This document shows, in pieces, positions 1-9,478 of a DNA stretch of 64,000 bases. The first letter of the stretch is position 1. Each line of letters starts with the position of its first letter. The notes beneath the pieces were generated by a model. It did not search any database. It saw only the letters and a program-made list of their open reading frames with translations, and was not told where the DNA came from. Both the position numbers and the translations under genes were made by a program. This DNA is from Ceratothoa steindachneri. Its lineage: Eukaryota; Arthropoda; Malacostraca; Isopoda; Cymothoidae. The stretch is from positions 101,547,141 to 101,611,140 of the forward strand of contig OZ018318.1 in NCBI GenBank assembly GCA_963969495.1, in the 5' to 3' direction.

Positions 1-1
1 T

Positions 2-1800
2 ACATATGGACGGAATATATGAAGGATTTATACCGTGAGCTGAAATCATTGTATGAAATCAACATCAGTTATGCATCTGTTCACTCAATGCAACGAAGTA
101 AAAAAAATCAAAGAACTCAACCAGTTGATCTTGGAACAACAATGGAGACGATGGGATGATGCGATCGATAGCCTCGATCACGAATCAACTCCCAAATATT
201 TTGGGAAAAAGATCAGAAATCTCAAAAGATCGAATGTAAAGAAGAAGATCGAGTTACAAAAAGACGATGGAAACATCGAAACGGAAGAAGGAAGAATATA
301 AGAGATATTCCGAAATTATTAGGAAAAAACCTTCAGCATAACTGAGGAGGAAAACGAGGACTATAACCTAGAATTTTAAGGCAAAATCATACTCGAGATA
401 ATGAACAAATACACAAGACGCACCCTCACCACCAGGTGAACAGATAGCGTGACGAAGACGCCGAGATTACCGATGAAGGAACTACTCGGCGCGCTCCGCT
501 CATTCTGACAAAAAGCCCCAGGACAATCGGGGCTTACAAAGTTAAACTTTGAAAAGGCACCAGCCAATGTCATGGAAGGGATGAGAAGAATATATAACGC
601 CTGTCTGAACACGGGATACTTTCCAGATGCTTATAAAACGGTTAAGATTATTTCCTTGTCTAAGCACGGAAAGGACCCAACGTTGAACGAGAGCTACCGG
701 CCAATTTCCCTTCTAGGTTTTGGCGAGAAGATCCTCAACCGAAGACTGGTGTCTCACCTGGAGGAGAACTCTCTCTTCAACCTGCATCAATTCAAGTTTA
801 GGAGGAAACGATGTTCGGAGATAACGATTAATGTCATCACGGAAAAGCTAGCCCAAGCAAAACGGGAAAGAAGTTTTGTGGACATTGTTTGTCGGGATGT
901 ATCAAGTGAAAACTTAGAAATAACTCTCTGTGACTATGTCATGGAGAAAGCGGCGTACATCAGTTTAGGGTGCATGGACGGACCAAAGTTTCCGCTCACC
1001 GCGGGCCTCCCGCAGGGGGGAGGGGGGCCTGTACCCCTTCTCTATTTGATTTACACCGCTGATGTCTCAGCCCCTGTAAGCTCCACTTGCCTCAACATTC
1101 AATTCGCCGATGATTTCACCCAGATAATCACTAGTCCATGGAGGAATGCGCCTTGGCAAGCTCGTATGACAGCAGCAGAAATTGAAAATCTTAACACCTA
1201 CGAGGCACGGTGGAAGATCCGCACCAACCAGGAAAAGTTCAAAGTAGTCTCCATAGGCAGGAGACTACTTTACGACGTCAGGGTGGGGGATAGACGTTAT
1301 CCCTACATCACGGAGTACAATGTTCTCGGAATTAAGATCACTTCAGCTGAGTACAAGAAGCATGTCCAAGAGAGAATCACCAAGAACAATGCTGCAGTCA
1401 AAACTCTATACATGCTCAGAAATCTTCGCGAAAGCAATAAGAAAAAGATTTACAATGCACTTGTAAGATCGACGCTGCTACAACCCGCTTCCACACTCTC
1501 ATTTATCTCGAAGACACAAAAGAGGAAACTACAACTGGTGCAGAATAAATGTATGTACCTAATTACAGGTAAATAGAGGCTGGATAGAAGACCCCAGGAA
1601 GAGCGCACCAGGATGCGGGGATAAGTCCCATTAACGTTGTCATATAAGAACGGACAAGGAAATGCAGGAAGTAGTTAATCGAGAAATGGACGATGACATC
1701 GTCCAAATAATTAACCAGAACAGAAGAGGCATAAATCGCGCCAGATCCCCGAGCTCCGCTGGGCTTTAGCTAGCGGAACAGAGGTGCCGTTCTACGCATG
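2..1800 (+). pseudogene. Non-LTR retrotransposon (LINE) ORF2 fossil, reverse transcriptase
   Basis: This is a decayed LINE ORF2, the protein that would copy the element's RNA into a nicked chromosomal target. One frame (frame 2) runs from the window edge to 1576 with in-frame stops at 299, 320, 377, 437 and 506. The open part, 572-1576, shows RT landmarks in order: an NESYRPISLL block, GLPQG followed by a G run, and the catalytic box QFADDF near 1106. A C-terminal KLQLVQNKCMYLIT stretch resembles the post-RT part of Jockey/I-type LINEs. Related sequence continues to about 1800 with further stops. The endonuclease lies outside the window or is lost. Jockey/I affiliation is inference; RTE-like is possible. 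Confidence 0.8.
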
Positions 1801-2499
1801 AAAATAAGAATGTGTCTTACCTAGACCAAAGAACCCGACCAAGAAAAAAGTTTACCCAATTCTGAAACCTCACCGATTTATATAAGAATTCACCGATGAA
1901 GACTCCAAAATACCGAAGAAGACATCCAAGAAAAAACAAAAGTCACGTTTTACACATAATATACAAAAAAAACAAAGACACTAAGCACAACACTAAAGTA
2001 ATTAAAGTAATTTATTACCACCACAGCAAATGAGCATATCATACCCAATACATTATTTTTTTTTAGATAAATGGCTTGAACGCTATATTATATAAACTAA
2101 CTCAAAGACAACAAAGGAACCACAAAACAAAAAAATATTTAAAAAACGATAGGCCTGATCACCAGGTTCTTAGCATCTCTTTGAGCCCTACCACACTTCT
2201 TTCTCTTTTCACTACTTGTCTATTTTTCGCTATCTGCCCCCACACCTACCCTCTTGCAACAATTCAAATTTAAATTCAATTTCATTCTTCGCTGTTCACG
2301 ACCAGCAATGAGCTACTTCACCGGTAAAGGGGACAAAACCAATGGTAAACACAAAATCTACGCAGCCTCAACAATAACAAAGACTTCCGTCTGGAGATGC
2401 CTTAAGAAAGACGAAAGCTCACGGCCAAAACTCAAATTAGTGGTAAAACATAAAATGGATCTTCCTCAACTGATCTTTAATATCCGACCAGATACAAAA
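1801..2499. other. AT-rich DNA without recognised gene
   Basis: The sequence is probably the LINE 3' flank. Short ORFs here have no recognisable motif. Nothing else is seen. Confidence 0.4.
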
Positions 2500-2570
2500 A
2501 AAAACTGCATTCGCCAACGTTCCATAATAAAATTTATAAAATCAAAATACAATCTGGCCTTTAACAAAAC

Positions 2571-2572
<2 letters not shown>
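2500..2572 (+). pseudogene. PLE N-terminal coding fragment
   Basis: The end of a short open frame reads IIKFIKSKYNLAFNKTCI, then runs straight into a (TA)n tract. This resembles the PLE N-terminal signature seen more fully near 17.5 and 58.5 kb, where FNKICI is followed by coding sequence. Here the copy stops at the Cys-Ile codons. The upstream part of the frame (from 2254) is not recognised. The fragment is short, so the call depends on similarity to the other copies in this window. Confidence 0.45.

Positions 2573-2641
<69 letters not shown>
2573..2641. repeat. (TA)n microsatellite
   Basis: Uninterrupted TA dinucleotides, beginning at the break of the PLE N-terminal fragment. Confidence 0.97.
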
Positions 2642-2643
<2 letters not shown>

Positions 2644-2879
2644 CGGTTAAAAAGGCTAATTTTGGCTTACTAGTTCTTCATTAAAGCCCTCGGAAGGAGC
2701 TCTTCGCACATACACGAGAGGATAACGCATAAAATAAGCTTTTCTAAGGTGGGGCTTGAGGATCGTAGTTGAATGAGTAAGGCGTCCTTACATAACGTTG
2801 TTGTTGCTCCCTAAAATTTTGTTGTTTTCTTTACGCTTCCTAAGTGAGTCAAAACTTCCTTGAAAATGAACTTGCAAAT

Positions 2880-2980
2880 ATAGTTCGAAAGTGCTTGGAT
2901 TCATCTTTCATTTTCCTTTGGTTTAATTTTCATATCATTGCTTTCTTCACGTGCCACTTTCTGAGTATACAAGTATATAC
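2880..2980 (+). repeat. PLE terminal repeat, family A
   Basis: The segment GTTCGAAAGTGCTTGGATTC, followed by CTTTCATTTTCC, recurs in related form at 4476-4584, 53059-53110, 54204-54290 (reversed) and 55720-55770. It ends in CACGTGCCACTTTCTGAG. Nearly every copy lies beside (TA)n. The copy at 54.2-55.8 kb flanks PLE RT and endonuclease coding sequence, so I take it as a PLE terminal region. The 238 bases before it (2642-2879) hold nothing recognised. Confidence 0.6.
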
Positions 2981-2982
2981 TA

Positions 2983-4384
2983 ACAGCCATAATATGAGGG
3001 TAAGTAAGAACAAGTTAATTTAAATATTTATCATAGAAGTTTAACAAAACTTTGAGACTATATATTATACACATATTTAGATATATTTATTATATATCTT
3101 TCGTGAAAGTTTCAAGTGAATGGATTAAATATTTCGTAAGTTATGAGGAAATAAACAAACTATCTTCCAAATTGCAGCGCCAAAATTAGGAGTCACTTAG
3201 AAAAAAATGAACTACCAACCGAGGTATTTGAGTATAGTAAACTGTTAATGGGCTAACAGTTACTTTTTATGATCATACATTATTGGAACATTCAACTGTC
3301 AACATGGCGGCTTGTGAGAGACGACCGGTGTCTTGTGTTGTTAAAAACAAAGGATTGTGTGCCTTCACCAAGAAGGCAAGTAAAATGGTTAGAATGTCAC
3401 TGAAGGATAGGTTTAAGAGTGCTGCTGAGAAATCCCGCGAGTTAAGCTCCACCTCCAATGTCAACGTATCGCGCAAAACAGTTTCCCTGGTGTTACGTGG
3501 TTCTGGGTTGCTTTCTTGGACACCGCAAATAAACCTCTGATCTCCAAGAAGAATCAAAGAACTCGTCTTTGTTACGCTCACCACCATGTCGTTTGGACAG
3601 AACAATGGGCGCAGGTTCATTCGAGCGATGAATCGAAGATGTAGCGAGATGTACATCCGACAAAGATGTGTGAAAAAGACAGAGAAATATGGTACGGAGA
3701 GTGATCACTGCTGCTGGTCCTGGTCCACTAATTTGCCTACAAGGGACTGCCAATGCTAAAATCTACAAGTAAATTCTTAAACATCATACCCTTCCACATC
3801 TCCGATCCTCGTAGTTCAACCTCCTATCTTCGTGCAAGATAACGCTCCCTGCCACACTGCGAAGAAAGTCAAAGATCTTTTGAGTGATAAAGAGGTTGAT
3901 CTAATGGACTGGATACCTCAAAGTCCCGATCTCAACCCTATAGAAAACGTTTGGAAGATTATTGGAGATGGGGTGCGAAGAGGAAATCCAAAGAACCAAG
4001 ATGAGCTCTGGAAATTATTGAAACACGAATGGAACAATATTAACCAACCATTTTGCAAGAAATTAATTCAGTTTTCGGTAGATGATTGCTAGTAAAGGGA
4101 TATTTACAAAATATTAATAGTAAGGGGCTTTTTTTTGTTCTTGTTCCATTTTACATTGTTTTTCTAAGTGCCCCTTAACTTTTGGCTGCTGCAATTTGGA
4201 AGATAGTTTGTTTATTTCCTCATAACTTATGAAATATTTAATCCATTCACTTGAAACTTTCACGAAAGATATATAATAAATATATCTAAATATGTGTATA
4301 ATATATAGTCTCAAAGTTTTGTTAAACTTCTATAATAAATATTTAAATTAACTGGTTTTCTTATTGACCCTTATATTATGGCCG

Positions 4385-4385
<1 letters not shown>
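2983..4385 (+). mobile_element. Tc1-type DNA transposon with about 220-bp inverted repeats
   Basis: Left end 2983-3205 and right end 4150-4385 are inverted copies of each other: left begins ACAGCCATAATATGAGGGT, right (reverse complement) begins GCGGCCATAATATAAGGGT. TA dinucleotides flank both ends (2981-2982, 4386-4387), as expected for Tc1/mariner insertion. The element is about 1.4 kb and carries a broken transposase. Its right flank is a (TA)n tract and its left flank is PLE terminal sequence. Confidence 0.9.
3283..4092 (+). pseudogene. Tc1 family DD34E transposase, broken
   Basis: The cut-and-paste transposase of the 2983-4385 element. The first frame (3283-3540) has the second helix-turn-helix-like stretch NVSRKTVSLVLRGSGL. 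Further pieces in shifted frames give HSSDESKM (first catalytic Asp, near 3625) and YIRQRCVKK. The last open part, 3832-4092, starts at the second Asp (QDNAPCHTAKKVK) and reaches PQSPDLNPIENVW with exactly 34 residues between that Asp and the Glu, the Tc1 spacing. At least three frameshifts and a TAA near 3773 separate the blocks, so no functional protein is made from this copy. The inverted repeats could still be moved by a related transposase. Confidence 0.9.
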
Positions 4386-4426
<41 letters not shown>

Positions 4427-4428
4427 TT
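4386..4428. repeat. (TA)n followed by T10
   Basis: A TA tract next to the right Tc1 end, followed by a T run. Confidence 0.95.
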
Positions 4429-4590
4429 TTATGAGAAACTGACAAAGTAGCACGTGAGTAGAGCAATAATAATTGCGCAAAATCACAAGGGAAGAATGAA
4501 AAGCAGATTCCTAGTACTTTCGAACTGAACAAAGTTCAAAAGTATTTGGAATTTGCTTTTCATTTTTCCTGTGGGATTTTATGCATATAT
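4429..4590. repeat. Fold-back of PLE family A terminus
   Basis: Left arm about 4476-4528 and right arm about 4533-4584 are inverted copies of the family A terminal segment (left contains AGTACTTTCGAACTG, right AAGTTCAAAAGTATT), with only a few bases between. The outer left part carries the GAGAAACTGACAAAGTAGCACGTG end also seen at 54204. TA-rich DNA flanks both sides. Confidence 0.75.
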
Positions 4591-4784
4591 ATGAATATAT
4601 GGTTTAAGTGCGGTTTAATTGAGATCAAAGTGGTTGCTCGCTGCCTAGGTGTACCTGGTTCGAATCACTTCCCTGTACGGAATCTTTCGAATTAGGAAAT
4701 AACTTTTTCCGAAGAAAAATTATCCTGTTTTTCTGTTTCTTGCGGTTTACTGGATTAATTTCATCATTCTTTCGCGCTTATGAA

Positions 4785-4786
<2 letters not shown>
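4591..4786. other. Spacer without recognised gene
   Basis: A tRNA-B-box-like GGTTCGAATC occurs at about 4658, but no matching A box or tRNA fold was found. Nothing else is seen. Confidence 0.3.

Positions 4787-4860
<74 letters not shown>
4787..4860. repeat. (TA)n microsatellite
   Basis: A pure TA run upstream of a PLE 5' fragment. Confidence 0.97.
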
Positions 4861-4864
<4 letters not shown>

Positions 4865-4914
4865 TAAAGATATAAATGTAATGCCTTTAAATGTTTAACC
4901 AGTGTAAAATTAAT

Positions 4915-4956
4915 TGGCTCCGAAGATGGTCAAACGTGACTGAAAGCTCAGTCAGC
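4915..4956 (+). other. PLE-associated hammerhead-like motif
   Basis: The run is CCGAAGAT, a 4-bp stem GGTC/GACT with loop AAACGT, then GAAAGC. Flanking GGCT and AGCT can pair with one wobble. This resembles a hammerhead core (CUGANGA, stem, GAAA) but has an extra U before the stem and C for U at one core position. PLEs are known to carry hammerhead motifs near their ends. Activity of this one is not shown. Confidence 0.4.
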
Positions 4957-4971
4957 TAGCTAAAATAAACC

Positions 4972-5091
4972 ATGAATATCGGAACATTTATCTATAACCT
5001 TTCGCAAGACCAAAAAAGAATAATAAGGAAATTAGAAAAGCAAAGAAAGAAGCTAATCAAGGTTCAACTAGACCTGGTCGTTAATAAAACA

Positions 5092-5092
<1 letters not shown>
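4972..5092 (+). pseudogene. PLE ORF N-terminal fragment
   Basis: An ATG at 4972 opens a 40-codon reading frame ending in LDLVVNKTCI at a (TA)n tract. It is basic and helical-looking (RIIRKLEKQRKKLIK). It lies 16 bases downstream of the hammerhead-like motif. It matches in layout the N-terminal pieces near 17.4 and 58.5 kb. RT and endonuclease are absent. The copy is truncated at the Cys-Ile codons. Confidence 0.6.

Positions 5093-5126
<34 letters not shown>
5093..5126. repeat. (TA)n microsatellite
   Basis: TA run joining a PLE N-terminal fragment to the end of a second PLE family. Confidence 0.97.
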
Positions 5127-5129
<3 letters not shown>

Positions 5130-5157
5130 GAATTAAACCACATTCTCCGAAGAAAAT

Positions 5158-6009
5158 TTAATTCAGAACAGTTTCGGTGTATCTCACACCCTTTTTCAAC
5201 TGACACTGGGCAAAAAATATAAGAGAAGTGCATAAAAGCATAACACAAGATCCCCTCTTTTTCCCCCCCAATCCCCTACTTGTGGCTAATCGGGGGGGGT
5301 TAGGCCTAAACATATTGAAGGGCTGACATTTAACTATTTTGTTTATATGCTTTCTTATTACAGGATTAAAAGAAAATTGACCCTCAGATAGATTTAAATT
5401 AGGAACGGACGATATCAAGCTCGATTTTACGATTCTTCTCTTAACATAGTTGGCCGATTTAAATAACATTTTACTTCCATTGAAATCGATCGTATGATTC
5501 TTGTCTCTAACATGGCAAAATATTCCACTGCTTTCGCTGCCCACTCTAATATCTCTTTTGTGTTCGTACAATCTCTTGTCTAGATTTCTCCCCGTTTCTC
5601 CTATATAAACTTTATGGCAATCGTTGCATGGTATTGCATATACTCCTATGTTATGATGTTCTTTGGGTTACCTGGCCATCATCAATTGGTTTAAGGAATT
5701 ATTATATTTAAAGGCTAGATTAATACCAGCTTTTCCAAATATGTCCCTTAAACTATTTAATTTATTATTAAATGGCAATGTTATACATTTGTTGAAGTCG
5801 TTAGTGCGGGAAGGCTTATTACCATAGAATGTTTCCCTAGCTGCAAAATGGGCAGACGATATGAAGCAATCGGGGTAATACAAATTAGAAAAAATGGTCC
5901 TGATAATGTCAATTTCTTCATCTAAATAGGAAGGATGACATATTTTGTATGCTCTAAGGAAAAGGTTAGAAATTTGTATTACCCCGATTGGTTCATATCG
6001 TCTGCCCAT
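5158..6009 (-). pseudogene. PLE family B, RT C-terminus and GIY-YIG endonuclease (minus copy)
   Basis: Reads on the minus strand from about 6009. The first open part (to 5668) holds the region after the RT palm: FLRAYKICHPSYLDEEIDII, then FISSAHFAAR. A TAA follows MMAR. The same frame continues in 5571-5158 with the endonuclease helix region LYEHKRDIRVGSESSGIF and CHVRDKNHTIDFNG. The GIY-YIG core (GVYAIPC, then VYIG) lies between the two parts. The N-terminal RT fingers and palm are missing. The C-terminus differs from the plus copy because of an indel in a C run near 5290. This copy cannot make RT. Confidence 0.85.
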
Positions 6010-6576
6010 TTTGCAGCTAGGAAAACATTCTATGGTAATAAGCCTTCCCGCACTAACGACTTCAACAAATGTATAACATTGCCATTTAATAATAAATTAA
6101 ATAGTTTAAGGGACATATTTGGAAAAGCTGGTATTAATCTAGCCTTTAAATATAATAATTCCTTAAACCAATTGATGATGGCCAGGTAACCCAAAGAACA
6201 TCATAACATAGGAGTATATGCAATACCATGCAACGATTGCCATAAAGTTTATATAGGGAAAACGGGGAGAAATCTAGACAAGAGATTGTACGAACACAAA
6301 AGAGATATTAGAGTGGGCAGCGAAAGCAGTGGAATATTTTGCCATGTTAGAGACAAGAATCATACGATCGATTTCAATGGAAGTAAAATGTTATTTAAAT
6401 CGGCCAACTATGTTAAGAGAAGAATCGTAGAATCGAGCTTGATATCGTCCGTTCCTAATTTAAATCTATCTGAGGGTCAATTTTCTATAAATCCTGTAAT
6501 AAGAAAGCATATAAACAAAATAGTTAAATGTCAGCCCTTCAATATGTTTAGGCCTAACCCTCCCCCCCCCGATTAG
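5935..6576 (+). pseudogene. PLE family B, RT C-terminus and GIY-YIG endonuclease (plus copy)
   Basis: One frame from 5935 to 6576 with a single TAA at 6187-6189. After it the frame gives GVYAIPCNDC (6211), VYIGKTGRNLDKRL (Tyr-Ile-Gly at 6250-6258) and LYEHKRDIR, the GIY-YIG nuclease core with the usual Arg in the following helix. In PLEs this domain nicks the target for reverse transcription. The frame ends at PNPPPPD in a C-rich stretch. Homology with the minus arm starts at about 5962. The RT catalytic part is absent. Confidence 0.88.
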
Positions 6577-6659
6577 CCACAAGTAGGGGATTGGGGAGAA
6601 AAAAGAAGGGATCTTGTGTTATGCTTTTATGCACTTCTCTTATATTTTCTGCCCAGTGT

Positions 6660-6693
6660 CAGTTGAAAAAGGGTGTGAGATTCACCGAAACTG
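6660..6693 (+). other. Family B GAAA-stem motif
   Basis: CAGT, TGAAAAAG, a short stem (GGTG/CACC), GAA, then ACTG. Outer CAGT/ACTG can pair. The inverted copy at 5169-5202 has a longer inner stem, GGTGT/ACACC. The layout matches the motifs at 4915 and 53931, but the core is degenerate relative to a hammerhead. Confidence 0.35.
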
Positions 6694-6769
6694 TTCTGAA
6701 TTAAATTGGCTGCGGAGAATGTGGTTTAATTCCTCATCTTTTCTTTTCTTGCGATATTGCATTAATTTT

Positions 6770-6772
<3 letters not shown>

Positions 6773-6825
<53 letters not shown>
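6773..6825. repeat. (TA)n microsatellite
   Basis: TA run capping the right end of the family B palindrome. Confidence 0.97.
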
Positions 6826-6828
<3 letters not shown>

Positions 6829-7079
6829 ATGAATCTCTTTCTCTCGAAACCTTGCCCAGAGATGTAGGTCGGGTGTGTAAAAAATTAATGTATTAGTTAT
6901 ATCAATATAAATAGTCATAATAATAATCTATTTACTCGCAGTTCGATTTGTTTAATATACATTAGACATTACTGACTATTTCTCCCAACTGTTCTCTGCT
7001 AGTTTTGATGTAAAAAAAATGCTACCAATAACCACACTTTAGAGAGGTAACCCACTAATTTCCTCCCTATTGGCCTCGT
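6826..7079. other. No recognised gene
   Basis: AT-rich DNA; nothing seen. Confidence 0.4.
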
Positions 7080-7590
7080 TTAACGAGCGTTCAATAAACC
7101 AATAATTGATCGCTTCCTTCGTCTGGCTTCACAAAGGCGCCTGGCGGACGTATATTCTTGGTAGCTCCTTGAACATCCATTCTGATCCGGATAACCATCC
7201 TTTTACCACCCAGGGAGAGGATTGCTACTCATGTCCGGTTCACCAAATCAACAAGCAGCGGGGAATGTGCCCTTCCCCTTCGGTTAGCCACTTTCATACA
7301 GAGCGAGGAATTGCCACTTATTTTATCCGTTTGTCTAATTTACCACAGAGTAAATGATGGCTGCTATACGTATCAGATTTGGAAAATGCAGCGTGTATTG
7401 GTGATTGCCACTATACTGATCAAATTGATCATTTTACCATCTAGAGTGATATTGCACCTTATCGTATCCGGGAAACCACTTTACCACTCGTCGAGGGATT
7501 ACCATTTTGTATCCGATTGGTCAATTTACCACAAAGTGAATGATGGCTGCCATACATATCATAATTGATCAATGCAGCGTGCACATTATC
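7080..7590. repeat. Degenerate satellite, left part
   Basis: Loose repeats with the phrases TTTACCAC, GAGGAATTGCCACTTA and GATCCGGATAACCA, roughly 50-60 bases per unit. The same phrases resume at 13387 on the other side of the LTR element, so one array was split. A near-copy pair with AATGATGGCTGC occurs at 7353 and 7539. Confidence 0.7.
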
Positions 7591-7595
7591 CTGTC

Positions 7596-9059
7596 TGTCG
7601 TAGAATGACTCCCGACGATACTATATATAACACTATTCGTTGAGGGAACTTCCTTAATTATCTCTAGAGTGCGTTTTACTGTCTTGGCGGCCGATATTAT
7701 GTATCTTCAAAAATGCTTAAGAAGTGGAACTGAGCTCAAGGATAATAATATTGCTATCATTAATAAAATAGAGTTTTATTAATAATAACTATAAACAATA
7801 CACAAAAACGGAAAATATTGACAAACAGAATGGAAAGGGTCGTGGAGACTCGGGCTAATCCAAGGATTTAAGGGATCAAAAAAGGTAAAACAAATATGGA
7901 GTTAAAGAGATGGGATGGTTCGATAAACCATTTAATGCACAGGATAGAATTGACAAATAAGGGATCAATACTCAAAAGGTGACGCTTGGCTTACGTAACT
8001 TCATTAGGGTGCAGTGGAAGGTACTTGAAGGAATATTCGGTCCGCTGACGAGTTCCAGCCGAAGGGGGGGGATAACAGGATCCTGACGAGGCGTCTTGGA
8101 AAGGAGAACAGTTACTCGACGAACGGCTCGACGAACAATGGCTGTTCTACTTTGTTCTCTTCTGAACAAAGGGGGGATGAGAACCGTCTCTTGTCTACGG
8201 GCTCAAGAACAATGGCTGTTCTAATGTTGTTCTCCTTTGAACAACAGGGGGGGGGATGAGAACCGTTTCTTGGCGAAGGGCTCAAAACGAACAATGGCTG
8301 TTCTAATGTTGTTCTCCCTTGAACAACAGGGGGGGGGGGAGAGAACCGTTTCTTGGCGAAGGGCTCAAAACGAACAATGGCTGTTCTAATGTTGTTCTCC
8401 CTTGAACAACAGGGGGGGATGAGAACCGTTTCTTGGCGAAGGGCTCAAAACGAACAATGGCTGTTCTAATGTTGTTCTCCTTGAACAACAGGGGGGGGAT
8501 GAGAACCGTTTCTTGGCGAAGGGCTCAAAACGAACAATGGCTGTTCTAATGCTGTTCTCCTTGAACAGCAGGGGGGAATGCCTTGGGGACTTGACGTCAC
8601 TAAAGGCTCGAACCTTTGGCACTCAAGGAATATTGTCCTCCTGGACAAGTGATGGTGAATCTCGAGGCCGAGGTCCCTTGGCGTACAAAGGGAGAGAGGG
8701 TCGTGGTGATGTTTCGCGACGAAAATCTGGATCTCCAATCTGATCTTAGTGGTAAAGAGTCCATATAAATAGCCAGGACATCTCCTTGGCGTGGGGGAGA
8801 ATGGGGTGGAAGCTTCGAGGGAACGCACAGCTGGGCCGGAGAAAAATGCCTTATCTGTTCATAAGCCTAACTCGATCTGGCGAGGTCGGCGTATGGGGGC
8901 GAACGGGGGGACGATAACCTCCTTGTTTAAACATTGACGTCCGGCAGCTGTTGATAAGACTCCAAGCCTCGAATCGAAGATGCACGTGGGCCTCCTCGAG
9001 GTTTTAACTAATATGGGATAGGAGTTGAATTTAACACAGATTCAACTCGTTCTATCACA
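7596..9059 (-). repeat. LTR (3' LTR of the element), 1464 bp
   Basis: Matches 12000-13381 along its length. It contains six occurrences of the ACAATGGCTGTTCTA phrase, against five in the other LTR. Confidence 0.95.
8130..8580 (-). repeat. About 80-bp tandem repeat with G runs inside the LTR
   Basis: Units contain AACAATGGCTGTTCTAATG, a GTTGTTCTCC/GAACAACAG inverted pair, a run of 6-10 G on the plus strand, and GAGAACCGTTTCTTGGCGAA. G-run length varies from unit to unit. The number of units accounts for the 82-bp length difference between the LTRs. Confidence 0.9.
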
Positions 9060-9070
9060 CCCCTCCATTC
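9060..9070 (-). promoter_or_regulatory. Polypurine tract
   Basis: On the minus strand AATGGAGGGG lies immediately before the TGTGATAG start of the downstream LTR. This is the expected place and composition for the plus-strand primer of an LTR element. Confidence 0.75.
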
Positions 9071-9478
9071 CAGGGGAAGTTGTCACTTCGAAAAAAAAAG
9101 AGAGAAGGGACAACGATAGAGCTCCGTTGTAGGGAACTCGTTTTCTTGTACCAACCGTATCTTCCTGCACCTAACTAGTATTACCTCAGTACATGATTAT
9201 TTTGATCTTTAGATTACAGGGGAAAATAACCTTTAATACAACTTAATAAAAAAAAAAGGGCATGGAACAATGAAATGTTATAAACTTAGTACATACGGGA
9301 CAAAATAATTTATACGTAAATTAATAAGAACAAATATATATACATCAAAAAAAAATTAGACATTGAGCGTTACAAAATTCAGACATATACATTAATTAAC
9401 TATATTACAAAAGAATCTTAAATTAAGTCGTACAAGACGGTATATACCTACATGGAGATACTAATCCTATGAATACAA
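9071..9478 (-). other. 3' untranslated part of the LTR element
   Basis: About 400 AT-rich bases between the ORF stop and the polypurine tract. No integrase or envelope sequence is visible. Confidence 0.6.

Larger units (their letters stand above)
5127..6772. mobile_element. Large palindrome of PLE family B (inverted dimer)
   Basis: Left arm about 5127-5892 (element on minus strand) and right arm about 5962-6772 (plus strand) are near-identical inverted copies of a PLE 3' half: end of the RT region, GIY-YIG endonuclease and 3' terminus. About 70 bases between the arms belong to the longer minus copy. Both outer ends carry ATGAGGAATTAAACCACATT-type sequence next to (TA)n. Both arms share the same premature TAA after the MMAR codons, so they descend from one already broken copy. 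Confidence 0.88.

Noticed and set aside
4640..4680. tRNA remnant with GGTTCGAATC
   Set aside because: No A box at the right distance and no acceptor pairing.
8112..8828. Minus-strand ORFs with repeated RFEPFAKKRFSSPP peptides
   Set aside because: They lie wholly in the LTR tandem repeat, occur in several frames and shift with each G-run change.
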